Positions 20,796 to 27,775 of a DNA stretch of 64,000 nucleotides are shown here, in pieces. Position 1 is the first letter of the stretch. Each line of letters opens with the position of its first letter. A program made the translations under genes and the position numbers. The DNA is taken from contig NZ_CP014546.1 in assembly GCF_001579805.1 (NCBI RefSeq), positions 5,518,001 through 5,582,000 on the forward strand, given 5' to 3'. The stretch comes from Pseudomonas azotoformans (GTDB taxonomy: Bacteria > Pseudomonadota > Gammaproteobacteria > Pseudomonadales > Pseudomonadaceae). The notes under the pieces were generated by a model. The model searched no databases. It was given only the letters and a program-made list of their open reading frames with translations, and was not told the origin of the DNA.

Positions 20796-20820
20796 ATAGG
20801 CAAAATTTCGGAGCACCTAT
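20796..20820. repeat. Hairpin repeat, copy 1
   Basis: A 25-bp element beginning and ending ATAGG/CCTAT with core TTTCGGA; 22 of 25 positions match copy 2 at 25681-25705 in the same orientation. The copies lie left of the tRNA-like element and of tRNA-Ser respectively, so they may be part of a duplicated integration-site context. Confidence 0.6.
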
Positions 20821-20837
20821 GCTGAAGGTCCTCAATA

Positions 20838-20867
20838 ACAACGGCCCGGAATGGGGCCGTTGTGATG
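20838..20867 (-). terminator. Rho-independent terminator of the muramidase gene
   Basis: On the minus strand: CAACGGCCC / GGGCCGTTG arms around a short ATT-containing loop, followed by TTATT, 8 bp after the stop codon of the gene at 20875. Confidence 0.7.
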
Positions 20868-20874
20868 TTGGCCA

Positions 20875-21516
20875 TTAAGACTTGACCCAATCCAAGTCTA
20901 CCGCCCCCTGAATACCGTCAACCTGGCCCTTGCTGCTGTGCTGCCACCACTCCCAGCTTTTGCCCTTGGCGCTCCAGGTTTCAGGTACCGTGGGCTGAGC
21001 CACCTCCCAATGAGCAATCCACAGCGGGCACTCACTGAAGTCGTACTTGCGCCAGGCCACGCGGTTACTCCAGATGCTGGGAGAGGCGTAAATATGCGGG
21101 TATGCCCCCTCCAGCAGCGAAACCCTGACCAGCGTCACCAACTGAAACAGGGCATCGGCCATCTGATCCGGGCTGGCACCTTCGTTGCGATTGGTCTCGA
21201 CATCAATCACCAGCCTATCCCGCCCGGCTTTGAACGCCACCTCGGCCAAACGCCCCTTGATGTTGTTCAACTGCTCGCACGGAGTACTGCTCAAGGCACG
21301 GAAATAATGATAGACCCCGGCTTTCAAACCGTTTGCCTGCATACCTTGAAAGTTCGTGACAAATTTTGGATCGGTGTAGTCTCCACCCTCCGTCATTTTG
21401 GCGATTGCATGGGTGATGCCCGCCTTCGCAACGCGGCTCCAGTCAATATCGCCCTGCCAGCGCGACACATCGATGCCCCGCGCATTGTCGTTTTTTATCG
21501 GTTCGTTGCAATTCAT
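20875..21516 (-). CDS. GH25-family muramidase (lysozyme)
   Basis: 213 residues forming one glycosyl hydrolase family 25 domain: 'GIDVSRWQGDIDW' near the N-terminus with Asp16, 'VIDVETN' with Asp105 and Glu107 (the DxE catalytic pair of the family), 'GAYPHIYASPSIW', and the C-terminal 'GAVDLDW'. Such enzymes cut the glycan backbone of peptidoglycan between MurNAc and GlcNAc. There is no signal peptide or anchor, so it would need a holin, a secretion system or cell lysis to reach the wall. No phage structural genes are nearby. It ends just left of the tRNA-bounded island and may be a remnant of, or cargo from, an older element. Confidence 0.88.
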   Translation of the reverse strand: MNCNEPIKNDNARGIDVSRWQGDIDWSRVAKAGITHAIAKMTEGGDYTDPKFVTNFQGMQANGLKAGVYHYFRALSSTPCEQLNNIKGRLAEVAFKAGRDRLVIDVETNRNEGASPDQMADALFQLVTLVRVSLLEGAYPHIYASPSIWSNRVAWRKYDFSECPLWIAHWEVAQPTVPETWSAKGKSWEWWQHSSKGQVDGIQGAVDLDWVKS

Positions 21517-21620
21517 CTGTGCGTTCCTGCCATGGATGTCGGGTCAATTCTTTCATCGACATACATCGGCAATGCACTATGGGGATACCGCACCCGGCGA
21601 TAACGAAATCGCAGGCATAA

Positions 21621-21654
21621 AAAATCCCGCAAAGCCTCTGGCTCGCGGGATTTC
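21621..21654 (-). terminator. Terminator downstream of the tRNA-like element
   Basis: AAATCCCGC / GCGGGATTT arms, with A/T tails, 12 bp past the 3' CCA of the tRNA-Ser(CGA)-like element on the same strand; it is the expected position for a tRNA terminator. Confidence 0.65.
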
Positions 21655-21665
21655 TCGTTCATGTT

Positions 21666-21729
21666 TGGCGGGAACCCATGGATTCGAACCCTGGAGACGC
21701 TATTAACGTCCACCGGTTTTCGAGACCGA
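21666..21729 (-). repeat. Left direct repeat (att-like copy of the tRNA-Ser 3' half)
   Basis: 64 bp from the CCA end to the anticodon stem, 59/64 identical to 25779-25842 and in the same orientation. The repeats bracket an integrase remnant, the arrangement left by islands that integrate into the 3' end of a tRNA gene. Confidence 0.7.
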
Positions 21730-21776
21730 TTTGCAAACTCCAGCGGGCTGTGGCCTTGAGGGCTCACGGAGTTCCC
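21666..21776 (-). tRNA. tRNA-Ser(CGA)-like element with an enlarged D-arm region
   Basis: 111 nt, 20 longer than the tRNA-Ser(UGA) at 25779. The acceptor 5' strand GGGAACT pairs fully with GGTTCCC (last pair T-G), then discriminator G and an encoded CCA. The anticodon stem TCGGT/ACCGG carries loop CTCGAAA, anticodon CGA. The long variable arm is like that of tRNA-Ser(UGA). The T-arm has one mismatch (G-A). Between acceptor and anticodon stems there are 40 nt instead of 20 and no normal D-arm is apparent; AACTCC there can pair with GGAGTT. The 6-67 pair is C-G here and A-T in tRNA-Ser(UGA), a compensatory change. It may be a pseudo-tRNA, an island tRNA or a tRNA-derived RNA. Confidence 0.5.
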
Positions 21777-22307
21777 TAATTCACCAGTAGCAACTAGGCC
21801 TTAAAGCCTCACTCCACAAGGGGTGGATTTTTAGTTTTGGAACTGTCAACCCTTCCCCGCCGCCCTGCAGACCGAGCGTTGCCCCCATTGCAAACCTGCT
21901 GCTACCCTTTCTGCTCCACAGAGGAACAGCTATGCCGAACTAAGAACTACTCCCTTTCCTGCGGTCCAAAATCACCGAAAACTAACTCGCCCTTGAAGCG
22001 GTCATTATGGAGCTGACGAGCTGAGTTGAGCAGTGAGGCGTTACGGGAATCACCGAAAAGGTGCGAGGAGTTCTGGACACACTCGACCGGAACGAGGAAC
22101 TCATCAAGATATTGCTAACCGTTCTCAACCCCCTCTGATTAATCGTGCGGGCGTCTATCTGACGATTCTGTTGCAAACGTCGATTCTTCTAGACTGACCG
22201 CAGAAATTCCATTTTTTTGCGAGCCGCTACGCGAAATCTGTTCCCAGCGTACTCTGCTCAACGCAAAAGTTTGACTATCAAGCGAGTACTTTTCTAAGGA
22301 GAAAACC
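21777..22307. other. Gene-poor stretch inside the island
   Basis: About 530 bp. It contains a short decayed coding-like piece on the plus strand at about 22035-22138 ('VLDTLDRNEELIKILLTVLNPL' reading, preceded by a stop) but no complete gene. A GGCCTTAAAGCC-type inverted repeat lies near 21800. Nothing else is recognisable. Confidence 0.4.
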
Positions 22308-22364
22308 ATGGCCGACCTTTTCAACAGAATCGGCCAAAAGGTGTCAATCGAGAAGATGTATTAA
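22308..22364 (+). CDS. Possible 18-residue peptide with a strong ribosome site
   Basis: MADLFNRIGQKVSIEKMY, preceded by AAGGAG six bases upstream. It is either the start of a truncated gene or a genuine micro-peptide. The sequence after the stop shows no continuing reading frame of note. Low confidence. Confidence 0.25.
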   Translation: MADLFNRIGQKVSIEKMY

Positions 22365-22403
22365 CTCGACGGGCCTCCTGCACCGCCCAGTTAACGCAGG
22401 TAG

Positions 22404-23084
22404 TTACTCCGCAATTGCCTCTTCCTTCAGACTCAAGCGGAAAGTGTCGCGAGCAGTTTTCCCCACGTAGGTGGTGAGAGCGTAATTCGCCGTGCCGCCG
22501 ACGATGACCCCGATTCCGAACGGAATCACTTTTGCTGCGGCTTTTTGAGTGAACGAGATGCCGATTTTCGCGAACAGTTCCTTAATGACCTGAAGCGTCG
22601 GCCCCTTCAAATATTGATACACCATACGCACGCCGGCCTTGCTGGCGATTTTGGTTGCGCTTGAAGACCCCATCTGCTCCAGCGAGCCGTATAACGCGAT
22701 GATGTACGACATGTGCTTGGCATCTTCGTTGGACATCTTGCCGTTTATTGCCACCGCCAGGCACATGGTCATATCGATCTGCAGCTTCATGCACACCGAG
22801 ATATCCGCTAGCCCTCCCCCAACAGCGCTCACCACAGTGCCGATACCGGGAATGACACCCGGAAGAGCCGTGGCTGCGCCAGAGGTCGCTGCTAGCTTTG
22901 AATAACGGCTGATAATTTTGTCGACAACTGCGTCTTGAATCTTTTCGTCCGTGGCGGACGGCGCCGAGCTGCGTGCCTGGTTTTCATATTGCGTAACCAG
23001 TTCGCGGGCGTCCTGCGGGCTGATGGCGATGGCTTCCACCATCTTCATCAAGGAGGAGCTGTCTTCGTCTTTTTCTGTGGTCAT
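22404..23084 (-). CDS. EcsC/DUF697-like protein
   Basis: 226 residues. An acidic N-terminus (MTTEKDEDSSSLMKMVE) is followed by a Gly/Ala-rich hydrophobic segment 'TALPGVIPGIGTVVSAVGGGLADISVCMKLQIDM', the pattern of EcsC-family and DUF697 proteins, and a second glycine-rich segment near the C-terminus ('IPFGIGVIVGGTANYALT'). Proteins of this type associate with membranes; function unknown. The GC content and codon choice look like ordinary Pseudomonas genes, so it may be island cargo under selection. A second possibility is a contact- or phage-related membrane factor, for which there is no direct evidence. Confidence 0.65.
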   Translation of the reverse strand: MTTEKDEDSSSLMKMVEAIAISPQDARELVTQYENQARSSAPSATDEKIQDAVVDKIISRYSKLAATSGAATALPGVIPGIGTVVSAVGGGLADISVCMKLQIDMTMCLAVAINGKMSNEDAKHMSYIIALYGSLEQMGSSSATKIASKAGVRMVYQYLKGPTLQVIKELFAKIGISFTQKAAAKVIPFGIGVIVGGTANYALTTYVGKTARDTFRLSLKEEAIAE

Positions 23085-23220
23085 GCCGAATTCCTTTCGA
23101 GAGATATTTATCAGCTGTTTTCGAGCCTGAAAGCTGACGCGAAGGTTCGCACAAATGATATCAAAATGACACCTAGCTCATGACCATACTCACTACAACA
23201 AACCAATTCGAGCAACCAAA

Positions 23221-23270
23221 ATGAAGATCCCTTTCATCAAGGCTATTGCCTGCCTTTCGACTGCAAGCCT
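23221..23270 (+). other. Orphan signal-peptide start fused to the integrase remnant
   Basis: An ATG at 23221 opens 'MKIPFIKAIACLSTASLC', a good signal peptide, but the frame then runs out of phase into the integrase sequence and stops soon after. It looks like the 5' end of a secreted-protein gene cut by a recombination that brought in the integrase fragment. Confidence 0.4.
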
Positions 23271-23820
23271 GTGCCAAAGAAGAATGTTGTTCTGGGCCAG
23301 CTGTTCGACCGATACGAGAGAGAAATCATCCCCGGCAAAGCGCCGAAGACACAGAGTTATAACCTGCTCTGCCTAAAGCAGATGCACAAAGCCATCGGAG
23401 CGGTGACGCCGAAGATCATCGCCCAGTACCGAGACGGCCGAACAGCGAAGGTGCGAGCGAACCGCGAGATCTCCTAGCTATTGCACATCTACAACATCGC
23501 ACGGGAGTGGGGATTAACCCAGAACAACTCAGCCGCCGCCGTGCGCAAGAACAAAGAGGCAACACAAAATTTTTATGCGACCGAGGAAATCTCGAGCGCG
23601 GTGTATAGCATTGCCGCCTCAGAACTACGTGACGCGATGGACCTCGCGTACCTCACCGGATAGCGCCGCGCCGATGTACGGTCGATGCGTGAGGCGGATG
23701 CAATCCATGAGTCCCTGCAGGTCGTTCAGGGAAAGACGGCCAAGAAACTGCGCATCCGTCGTAAAGGAAAGATTGTGAACTATGGACATAGCCACAGAGC
23801 AGTCATGGTCTGCTGTTGAC
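23271..23820 (+). pseudogene. Tyrosine-type phage integrase, broken by two amber stops and 3' truncated
   Basis: One reading frame runs through three pieces: 'LFDRYEREIIPGKAPKTQSYNL...', stop TAG at 23475; 'HIYNIAREWGLTQNNSAAAVRKNK...AYLTG', stop TAG at 23661; and 'RRADVRSMREADAIHESLQVVQGKTAKKLRI', ending at 23820. This is the core-binding domain and the first catalytic box (LTG-x-R-x-x-D-V) of a site-specific recombinase. The second stop probably replaced the Gln codon (CAG) usual before that Arg. The HxxR and Tyr boxes are absent. It cannot be active. Confidence 0.8.
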
Positions 23821-24123
23821 TCTGATCTCTGATGTCCATACTTCACCTCCATTTTCCCGCGAAAAATCTAGGGGGTGCCCATACGTCATTGCATTGATCC
23901 AACCCTCTATTAGCTAGCTGCATCGCATTTGACCTTTTTTCAGCTGACGTCCCTAAGCACTTGCGCATATGCGTAATTTCATGGACTTGACCGGTCGCTT
24001 GCATTGACTTGACCAGCACACTGGTTAGCCTTGACCGTCAGAAATCGGCCAAAAGCGGTCGCCCAACTGCTTCACCCTCGCTTAAGGACCAGCCAAGTGA
24101 TATACCGCGCTTGGGTCTAATGC
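23821..24123. other. Gene-free stretch inside the island
   Basis: 303 bp with several CTTGAC-containing repeats (for example near 23985, 24006 and 24030) but no gene, tRNA or terminator that can be supported. Confidence 0.4.
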
Positions 24124-24489
24124 ATGACACAAACAGGCAGTCTCAAGATGCGATTCTCAATTTATAGCGGATTGGTTTTGGTGGGCTACTCGGCGCTCGA
24201 TTACGGAGATCCCCCGATGGGCGTTGCTTTCGGCCAATTCGAACCTGCCGATGGGTACGCAGCTATCCAGAACCAGTGCTCCACGAACCATCACGACCAG
24301 ACCGTTCTGGATCTTTCTGTTCAGACCGAAGCGGGTCTGGTCATTCCATGTGCGGGTCTGGCCATCTTGGATTACTCCGAAGAGCTCGCGCCACCGTGCA
24401 TCGAAGTGAACATTTTCGGCATTCCACATCCGCTCTATGGCGAGCTGTTTCCTCAGCACGTCACCCTGTATGAGCGTCAATTCAGCTAA
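24124..24489 (+). CDS. Hypothetical protein (121 aa)
   Basis: 121 residues, or 113 from the internal Met at 24148 (MRFSIYSGLVLVGYSAL), which may be the better start; neither has a strong ribosome site. The composition is balanced, with motifs such as 'LDYGDPPMGVAFGQFEPADGY' and 'IEVNIFGIPHPLYGELFP', and looks like a folded soluble protein. No domain is recognised. Codon usage is typical of Pseudomonas. Likely island cargo. Confidence 0.6.
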   Translation: MTQTGSLKMRFSIYSGLVLVGYSALDYGDPPMGVAFGQFEPADGYAAIQNQCSTNHHDQTVLDLSVQTEAGLVIPCAGLAILDYSEELAPPCIEVNIFGIPHPLYGELFPQHVTLYERQFS

Positions 24490-24899
24490 TCGGAATGTCC
24501 CGCCGATGTCCGCTTCGGATTGAGGACTCAACCGGCCATTAGCTGTCCTTCACGAAGGGCAGCTTTGGGTCGTTTTCTGACTCTCACGGCGGCCAGAAAA
24601 CGGCCAATTGAATCGCACTGGATCCGCTCCTGTTGGTGTCGAGCGGCGACGGCGGCCTAATGGGGTCAGCGGTTTCGAGAATCAGCGCTTCGGTTGCAAG
24701 CAACTCGACCGTCTTGCCATCCGGTGGAAACACCCGGCGGTTGTTGTCTTTGAGCCAGGTGTGTAGCCCGACGTCCCGCGGATGCGAGCGGCGAAGGCGC
24801 ATTTGGAGAGGTAAAGCGGCAGCATTTGAAGAAGATCCCGAGAGGAATTGAAAGGGGATTTACGGACATTCCCCCTCCGATTCGATCTGTGAGTTGGAA
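24490..24899. other. Intergenic stretch with a possible gene remnant
   Basis: 410 bp. An inverted repeat AGCTGTCCTTC/GAAGGGCAGCT at 24541-24564 is followed by an unsupported 72-codon minus-strand frame at 24584-24802 with Pseudomonas-like codons ('RRVFPPDGKTVELLATEALILE'), which may be the end of a decayed gene. No homologue is recognised and no ribosome site is seen. Confidence 0.35.
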
Positions 24900-25205
24900 C
24901 TACTTGGCGAAGTGGGCTTCCATGTATGTCAGCAATGTCGAGGTAGTCAATTGGCTCTCGGGAAGCACATCATGCTTAACATCTTCATCAGCTTCCTTGT
25001 TTGCCACCGCAATAGCGAATTCGCCTGGCTTGCTTTCCATCGTCATAACGATGATTCGGTTTTTTGTGGCAGTACAGTCGAGCACAGCAGAATGGCCGTC
25101 TCGAATATACAAAGGTCCACAAGACACCGATGCTCCGTCGTAAAGTTTGGTAAAAACACTGACAGCCTCCGCCGCCGCCATCATCAGCTGTTCACCAATT
25201 GCCAT
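24900..25205 (-). CDS. Hypothetical protein (101 aa)
   Basis: 101 residues starting MAIGEQLMMAAAEAVSVF with a GAGG ribosome site ahead of it. The predicted chain mixes beta-like stretches ('SAVLDCTATKNRIIVMTMES') and acidic segments ('NKEADEDVKHDVLPES'). No signal peptide or membrane helix. Unknown family; probable island cargo. Confidence 0.55.
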   Translation of the reverse strand: MAIGEQLMMAAAEAVSVFTKLYDGASVSCGPLYIRDGHSAVLDCTATKNRIIVMTMESKPGEFAIAVANKEADEDVKHDVLPESQLTTSTLLTYMEAHFAK

Positions 25206-25680
25206 GTGTTCACCTCATGCTTATAAAAAACACATGGAAACACATTCCGAGCGATCATGAATAGCCAAAAGCCACTACCAAAATTCACCTTATAAAGTTC
25301 AGAGTTTCAACGCGGCCACTTCAATTGCAAATCATTGAATTTCAGTAAGCTGGCGACCCACCTGCTAACGCTTTCCCGCGGGTTTCATGCCCCGCGTCCC
25401 TCGGACTCCGCCAGGGTCACCGGCGACCTATCAGTGCTTCGTTTTGATGCAACAAGCTACAGACCTGGTATTACGTGGCCTTCAAAGCATCACGTCTGAC
25501 CATTCCTTGAGGGCGGCACATCGTACACGCCCAATCGCTTGGCCGCCCAGCGGTCGTACTGGCCGATGGCGACATCAGAATTCATCGATATTGGCGGCGC
25601 CAGCTTACTGCTGGACTTAGCAAACAAGAGATCACGATGTGGGTTTACAGGAGGATTGGCGCCACTGCCAAACCATCAAA

Positions 25681-25705
25681 ATAGGCAAAGTTTCGGAACG
25701 CCTAT
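25681..25705. repeat. Hairpin repeat, copy 2
   Basis: ATAGGC...GCCTAT ends with core TTTCGGA; 22/25 identical to 20796-20820. It lies 74 bp from the tRNA-Ser 3' end, whereas copy 1 is separated from the tRNA-like element by the muramidase gene. Confidence 0.6.
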
Positions 25706-25741
25706 CAAAAACCTCCGTTAACTACCCAAACCCCAGAAACA

Positions 25742-25771
25742 CGAAAGCCCCGCATTCGCGGGGCTTTCGTT
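25742..25771 (-). terminator. Terminator of tRNA-Ser
   Basis: Perfect GAAAGCCCCGC / GCGGGGCTTTC hairpin 8 bp past the CCA end of the tRNA on the minus strand. Confidence 0.8.
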
Positions 25772-25778
25772 TGAATCT

Positions 25779-25869
25779 TGGCGGGAAACCAGGGATTCGA
25801 ACCCTGGAGACGCTATTAACGTCCGCCGGTTTTCAAGACCGGTGCATTCAACCACTCTGCCAATTTCCC
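25779..25869 (-). tRNA. tRNA-Ser(UGA)
   Basis: 91 nt including the encoded CCA. The acceptor GGGAAAT pairs with GTTTCCC (last pair T-G), discriminator G. The anticodon stem CCGGT/ACCGG has loop CTTGAAA, anticodon TGA. The long class II variable arm (GGACGTTAATAGCGTC) and T-arm CAGGG-TTCGAAT-CCCTG identify a serine tRNA. It is the only intact tRNA in the window, is upstream of and divergent from the Bax1-I gene, and serves as the integration site of the island to its left. Confidence 0.95.
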
Positions 25870-25916
25870 TTGTGCATCACAGGATTATAGTAGCCCATCC
25901 CGTCTCAGCGGGCGCC

Positions 25917-25944
25917 ATAATACCCGAATGAAACACACTGTCAA
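25917..25944 (-). promoter_or_regulatory. Sigma-70 promoter of tRNA-Ser
   Basis: Minus strand: TTGACA (25939-25944), 16-bp spacer, TATTAT (25917-25922), about 48 bp from the tRNA 5' end. A second, closer -10 hexamer TATAAT lies at 25884-25889 but has no matching -35. Confidence 0.55.
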
Positions 25945-26021
25945 ACTCTTGCCATAGCTTGTTACAGAGCGTCTGTTATGATCTTTGCGACTGAACGTTT
26001 CAAAACCGAAGGAGTGTCGCC

Positions 26022-26693
26022 ATGCGCGAACAGAATTACGCAGTGAATGGTAACGCGCAGGCTGAGCAGCTTGAAGTCAGCCGCGTGTTGCGCAACACCT
26101 ATGGCTTGCTCGCCCTTACCCTCGCATTCAGCGGCGTGATGGCGTTCGTGGCCCAGCAGATGCGCGTCGGCTACCCGAATATCTTTGTCGTGCTGATCGG
26201 CTTCTATGGTCTGTTCTTCCTGACCAACAAGCTGCGTGATTCGGCCTGGGGCCTGGTATCGGCATTTGCCTTGACCGGTTTCATGGGCTTTATCCTCGGC
26301 CCGATCCTCAACCGTTACCTCGGCATGGCCGGCGGCGCGGAAGTGGTCAGCTCGGCGTTTGCCATGACCGCACTGGTGTTTGGCGGCCTGTCGGCCTACG
26401 TGCTGATCACCCGCAAGGACATGAGCTTCCTGGGTGGTTTCATCACCGCGGGTTTCTTCGTATTGCTGGCGGCCGTGGTGGCGAGCATGTTCTTCCAGAT
26501 CAGCGGCCTGCAACTGGCGATCAGCGCAGGTTTCGTGCTGTTCTCTTCGGTGTGCATCCTGTTCCAGACCAGTGCGATCATCCACGGTGGTGAGCGTAAC
26601 TACATCATGGCGACCGTCAGCCTGTATGTGTCGATCTACAACCTGTTCATCAGCCTGTTGCAGATCTTCGGCATCATGAGCCGCGACGACTGA
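26022..26693 (+). CDS. Bax inhibitor-1/YccA family inner-membrane protein
   Basis: 223 residues with seven hydrophobic segments and a short polar N-terminus ('MREQNYAVNGNAQAEQLEVSRVLRNTYGLLAL'), the build of Bax1-I proteins such as E. coli YccA, which interacts with the FtsH protease. The family's conserved C-terminal pattern ('SLYVSIYNLFISLLQIFG' followed by Asp residues) is present. The gene has a GGAG ribosome site, is divergent from tRNA-Ser and stands as a single-gene unit closed by a strong terminator. Confidence 0.9.
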   Translation: MREQNYAVNGNAQAEQLEVSRVLRNTYGLLALTLAFSGVMAFVAQQMRVGYPNIFVVLIGFYGLFFLTNKLRDSAWGLVSAFALTGFMGFILGPILNRYLGMAGGAEVVSSAFAMTALVFGGLSAYVLITRKDMSFLGGFITAGFFVLLAAVVASMFFQISGLQLAISAGFVLFSSVCILFQTSAIIHGGERNYIMATVSLYVSIYNLFISLLQIFGIMSRDD

Positions 26694-26705
26694 TTGTCAG
26701 CGCAA

Positions 26706-26744
26706 TAAAAAATGCCCCGCATCGAAAGATGCGGGGCATTTTTG
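26706..26744. terminator. Bidirectional terminator
   Basis: ATGCCCCGCATC-GAAA-GATGCGGGGCAT with A-run on the left and T-run on the right, between the convergent yccA-like and murB genes; suitable for both. Confidence 0.9.
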
Positions 26745-26755
26745 TTTCAAGGGAC

Positions 26756-27775
26756 TTAATACTGGTTGGGCTCCATTTCCAGATCGACCTTGAAGCGCTC
26801 TGCAATGTCGCGCTGGATACGCTGGGCCAAGTTCGCAATATCGTGCCCCGTGGCGTCGCCGTAGTTGACCAGCACCAGCGCCTGCAATTTATGCACGCCA
26901 GCATCGCCGTCACGAAAGCCCTTCCAGCCGGCCTTGTCGATCAGCCAGCCGGCCGCTAGCTTCATCTGCCCATCGGCCTGTGGGTACGCCACCAGGTCCG
27001 GATACAGCGCCTGCAGCTCAGCCGCCAGCGCTTGGGACACCAGCGGGTTCTTGAAGAAGCTGCCCGCATTGCCCAGCTCTGCCGGGTCGGGCAGTTTTTC
27101 CCGGCGGATGCTGCAGATCGCGCGGCTGACATCACTCGGTGTCGCCTGGGTGATCCCCTGCCCCGCCAGGCGCTGCTGCACCGGGCCGTAGTCGAGTTTG
27201 AGATGGCTGGCACGGCTCAGGGCAAAGCGCACCCGCAGGATCAGCCAGCGTCCGGTTTCGTGCTTGAACAGGCTGTCGCGGTAGGCAAAGTTGCACTCTT
27301 CCAGGCTGAAGTCGCGCAGTTTACCGGTGTGGCGATCCAGGGCGGTCAGGCCGGCGAATACATCCTTGATCTCGACACCGTAGGCGCCGATGTTCTGCAT
27401 GGGCGCTGCGCCAACGGTGCCGGGGATGAGGCTGAGGTTTTCCAGGCCGCAGAAACCTTGTTCCAGGGTCCACAGCACGAACGGGTGCCAGGCCTCGCCG
27501 GCTTCGGCCTCGACCACCACCTGCGTACCGTCGTCGTGCAACACACGGATACCCTGGCTGGCCATGCGCAGCACCAGCGCCGGAATGTCCTGGGTCAACA
27601 GCAGGTTGCTACCACCACCGATCACCAGCAGCGGCACCGCGTGTGCGGCGGAATAGGCCAAGGCCTCACGGACATCATCGTCGCTGCGGGCCTCGGCGAA
27701 CAGCTGGGCGCGCACGTCAATGCCAAAGCTGTTGAATGGCTTGAGCGATACCTGCGCAAGCACCTGCAAGGTCAT
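26756..27775 (-). CDS. murB: UDP-N-acetylenolpyruvoylglucosamine reductase
   Basis: 339 residues. FAD-binding motif 'PLLVIGGGSNLLL' at about 48-60, 'SLIPGTVGAAPMQNIGAYG' in the middle, and a C-terminal domain ending 'GIDKAGWKGFRDGDAGVHK...VNYG'-type sequence as in long (type I) MurB proteins. It reduces UDP-GlcNAc-enolpyruvate to UDP-MurNAc with NADPH in the cytoplasm, the second committed step of peptidoglycan synthesis. It overlaps the upstream phosphatase gene by 4 bp and ends a leftward operon that starts near comEC or exbB. Confidence 0.96.
   Translation of the reverse strand: MTLQVLAQVSLKPFNSFGIDVRAQLFAEARSDDDVREALAYSAAHAVPLLVIGGGSNLLLTQDIPALVLRMASQGIRVLHDDGTQVVVEAEAGEAWHPFVLWTLEQGFCGLENLSLIPGTVGAAPMQNIGAYGVEIKDVFAGLTALDRHTGKLRDFSLEECNFAYRDSLFKHETGRWLILRVRFALSRASHLKLDYGPVQQRLAGQGITQATPSDVSRAICSIRREKLPDPAELGNAGSFFKNPLVSQALAAELQALYPDLVAYPQADGQMKLAAGWLIDKAGWKGFRDGDAGVHKLQALVLVNYGDATGHDIANLAQRIQRDIAERFKVDLEMEPNQY

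Larger units (their letters stand above)
20563..20874. other. Intergenic region between lipoprotein and muramidase genes
   Basis: 312 bp holding a 25-bp hairpin that recurs at 25681 and the terminator of the muramidase gene. A 63-codon ORF inside has no coding character and was not called. Confidence 0.5.
25206..25778. other. Gene-poor stretch at the right end of the island
   Basis: 573 bp between the last island ORF and the tRNA-Ser 3' end. It holds hairpin repeat copy 2 and the tRNA terminator. Short frames present here have stop-interrupted neighbours and no coding character. Confidence 0.45.
21666..25842. mobile_element. Decayed genomic island at tRNA-Ser(UGA)
   Basis: A 4.2-kb segment bounded by 64-bp direct repeats of the tRNA-Ser 3' half. 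Inside are a tyrosine-integrase pseudogene, a truncated secreted-protein start fused to it, an EcsC-like gene, several unknown ORFs and long gene-poor stretches of mixed base composition. It extends from the 3' end of the intact tRNA, as expected for tRNA-targeted integration. No mobilisation, replication or capsid genes remain. Confidence 0.65.

Noticed and set aside
20625..20816. 63-codon minus-strand ORF
   Set aside because: Low-complexity, no ribosome site, and it overlaps the conserved hairpin repeat; judged chance.
25387..25890. Short plus-strand ORFs near the right island end
   Set aside because: One runs through the tRNA-Ser gene; none has coding character or a ribosome site.
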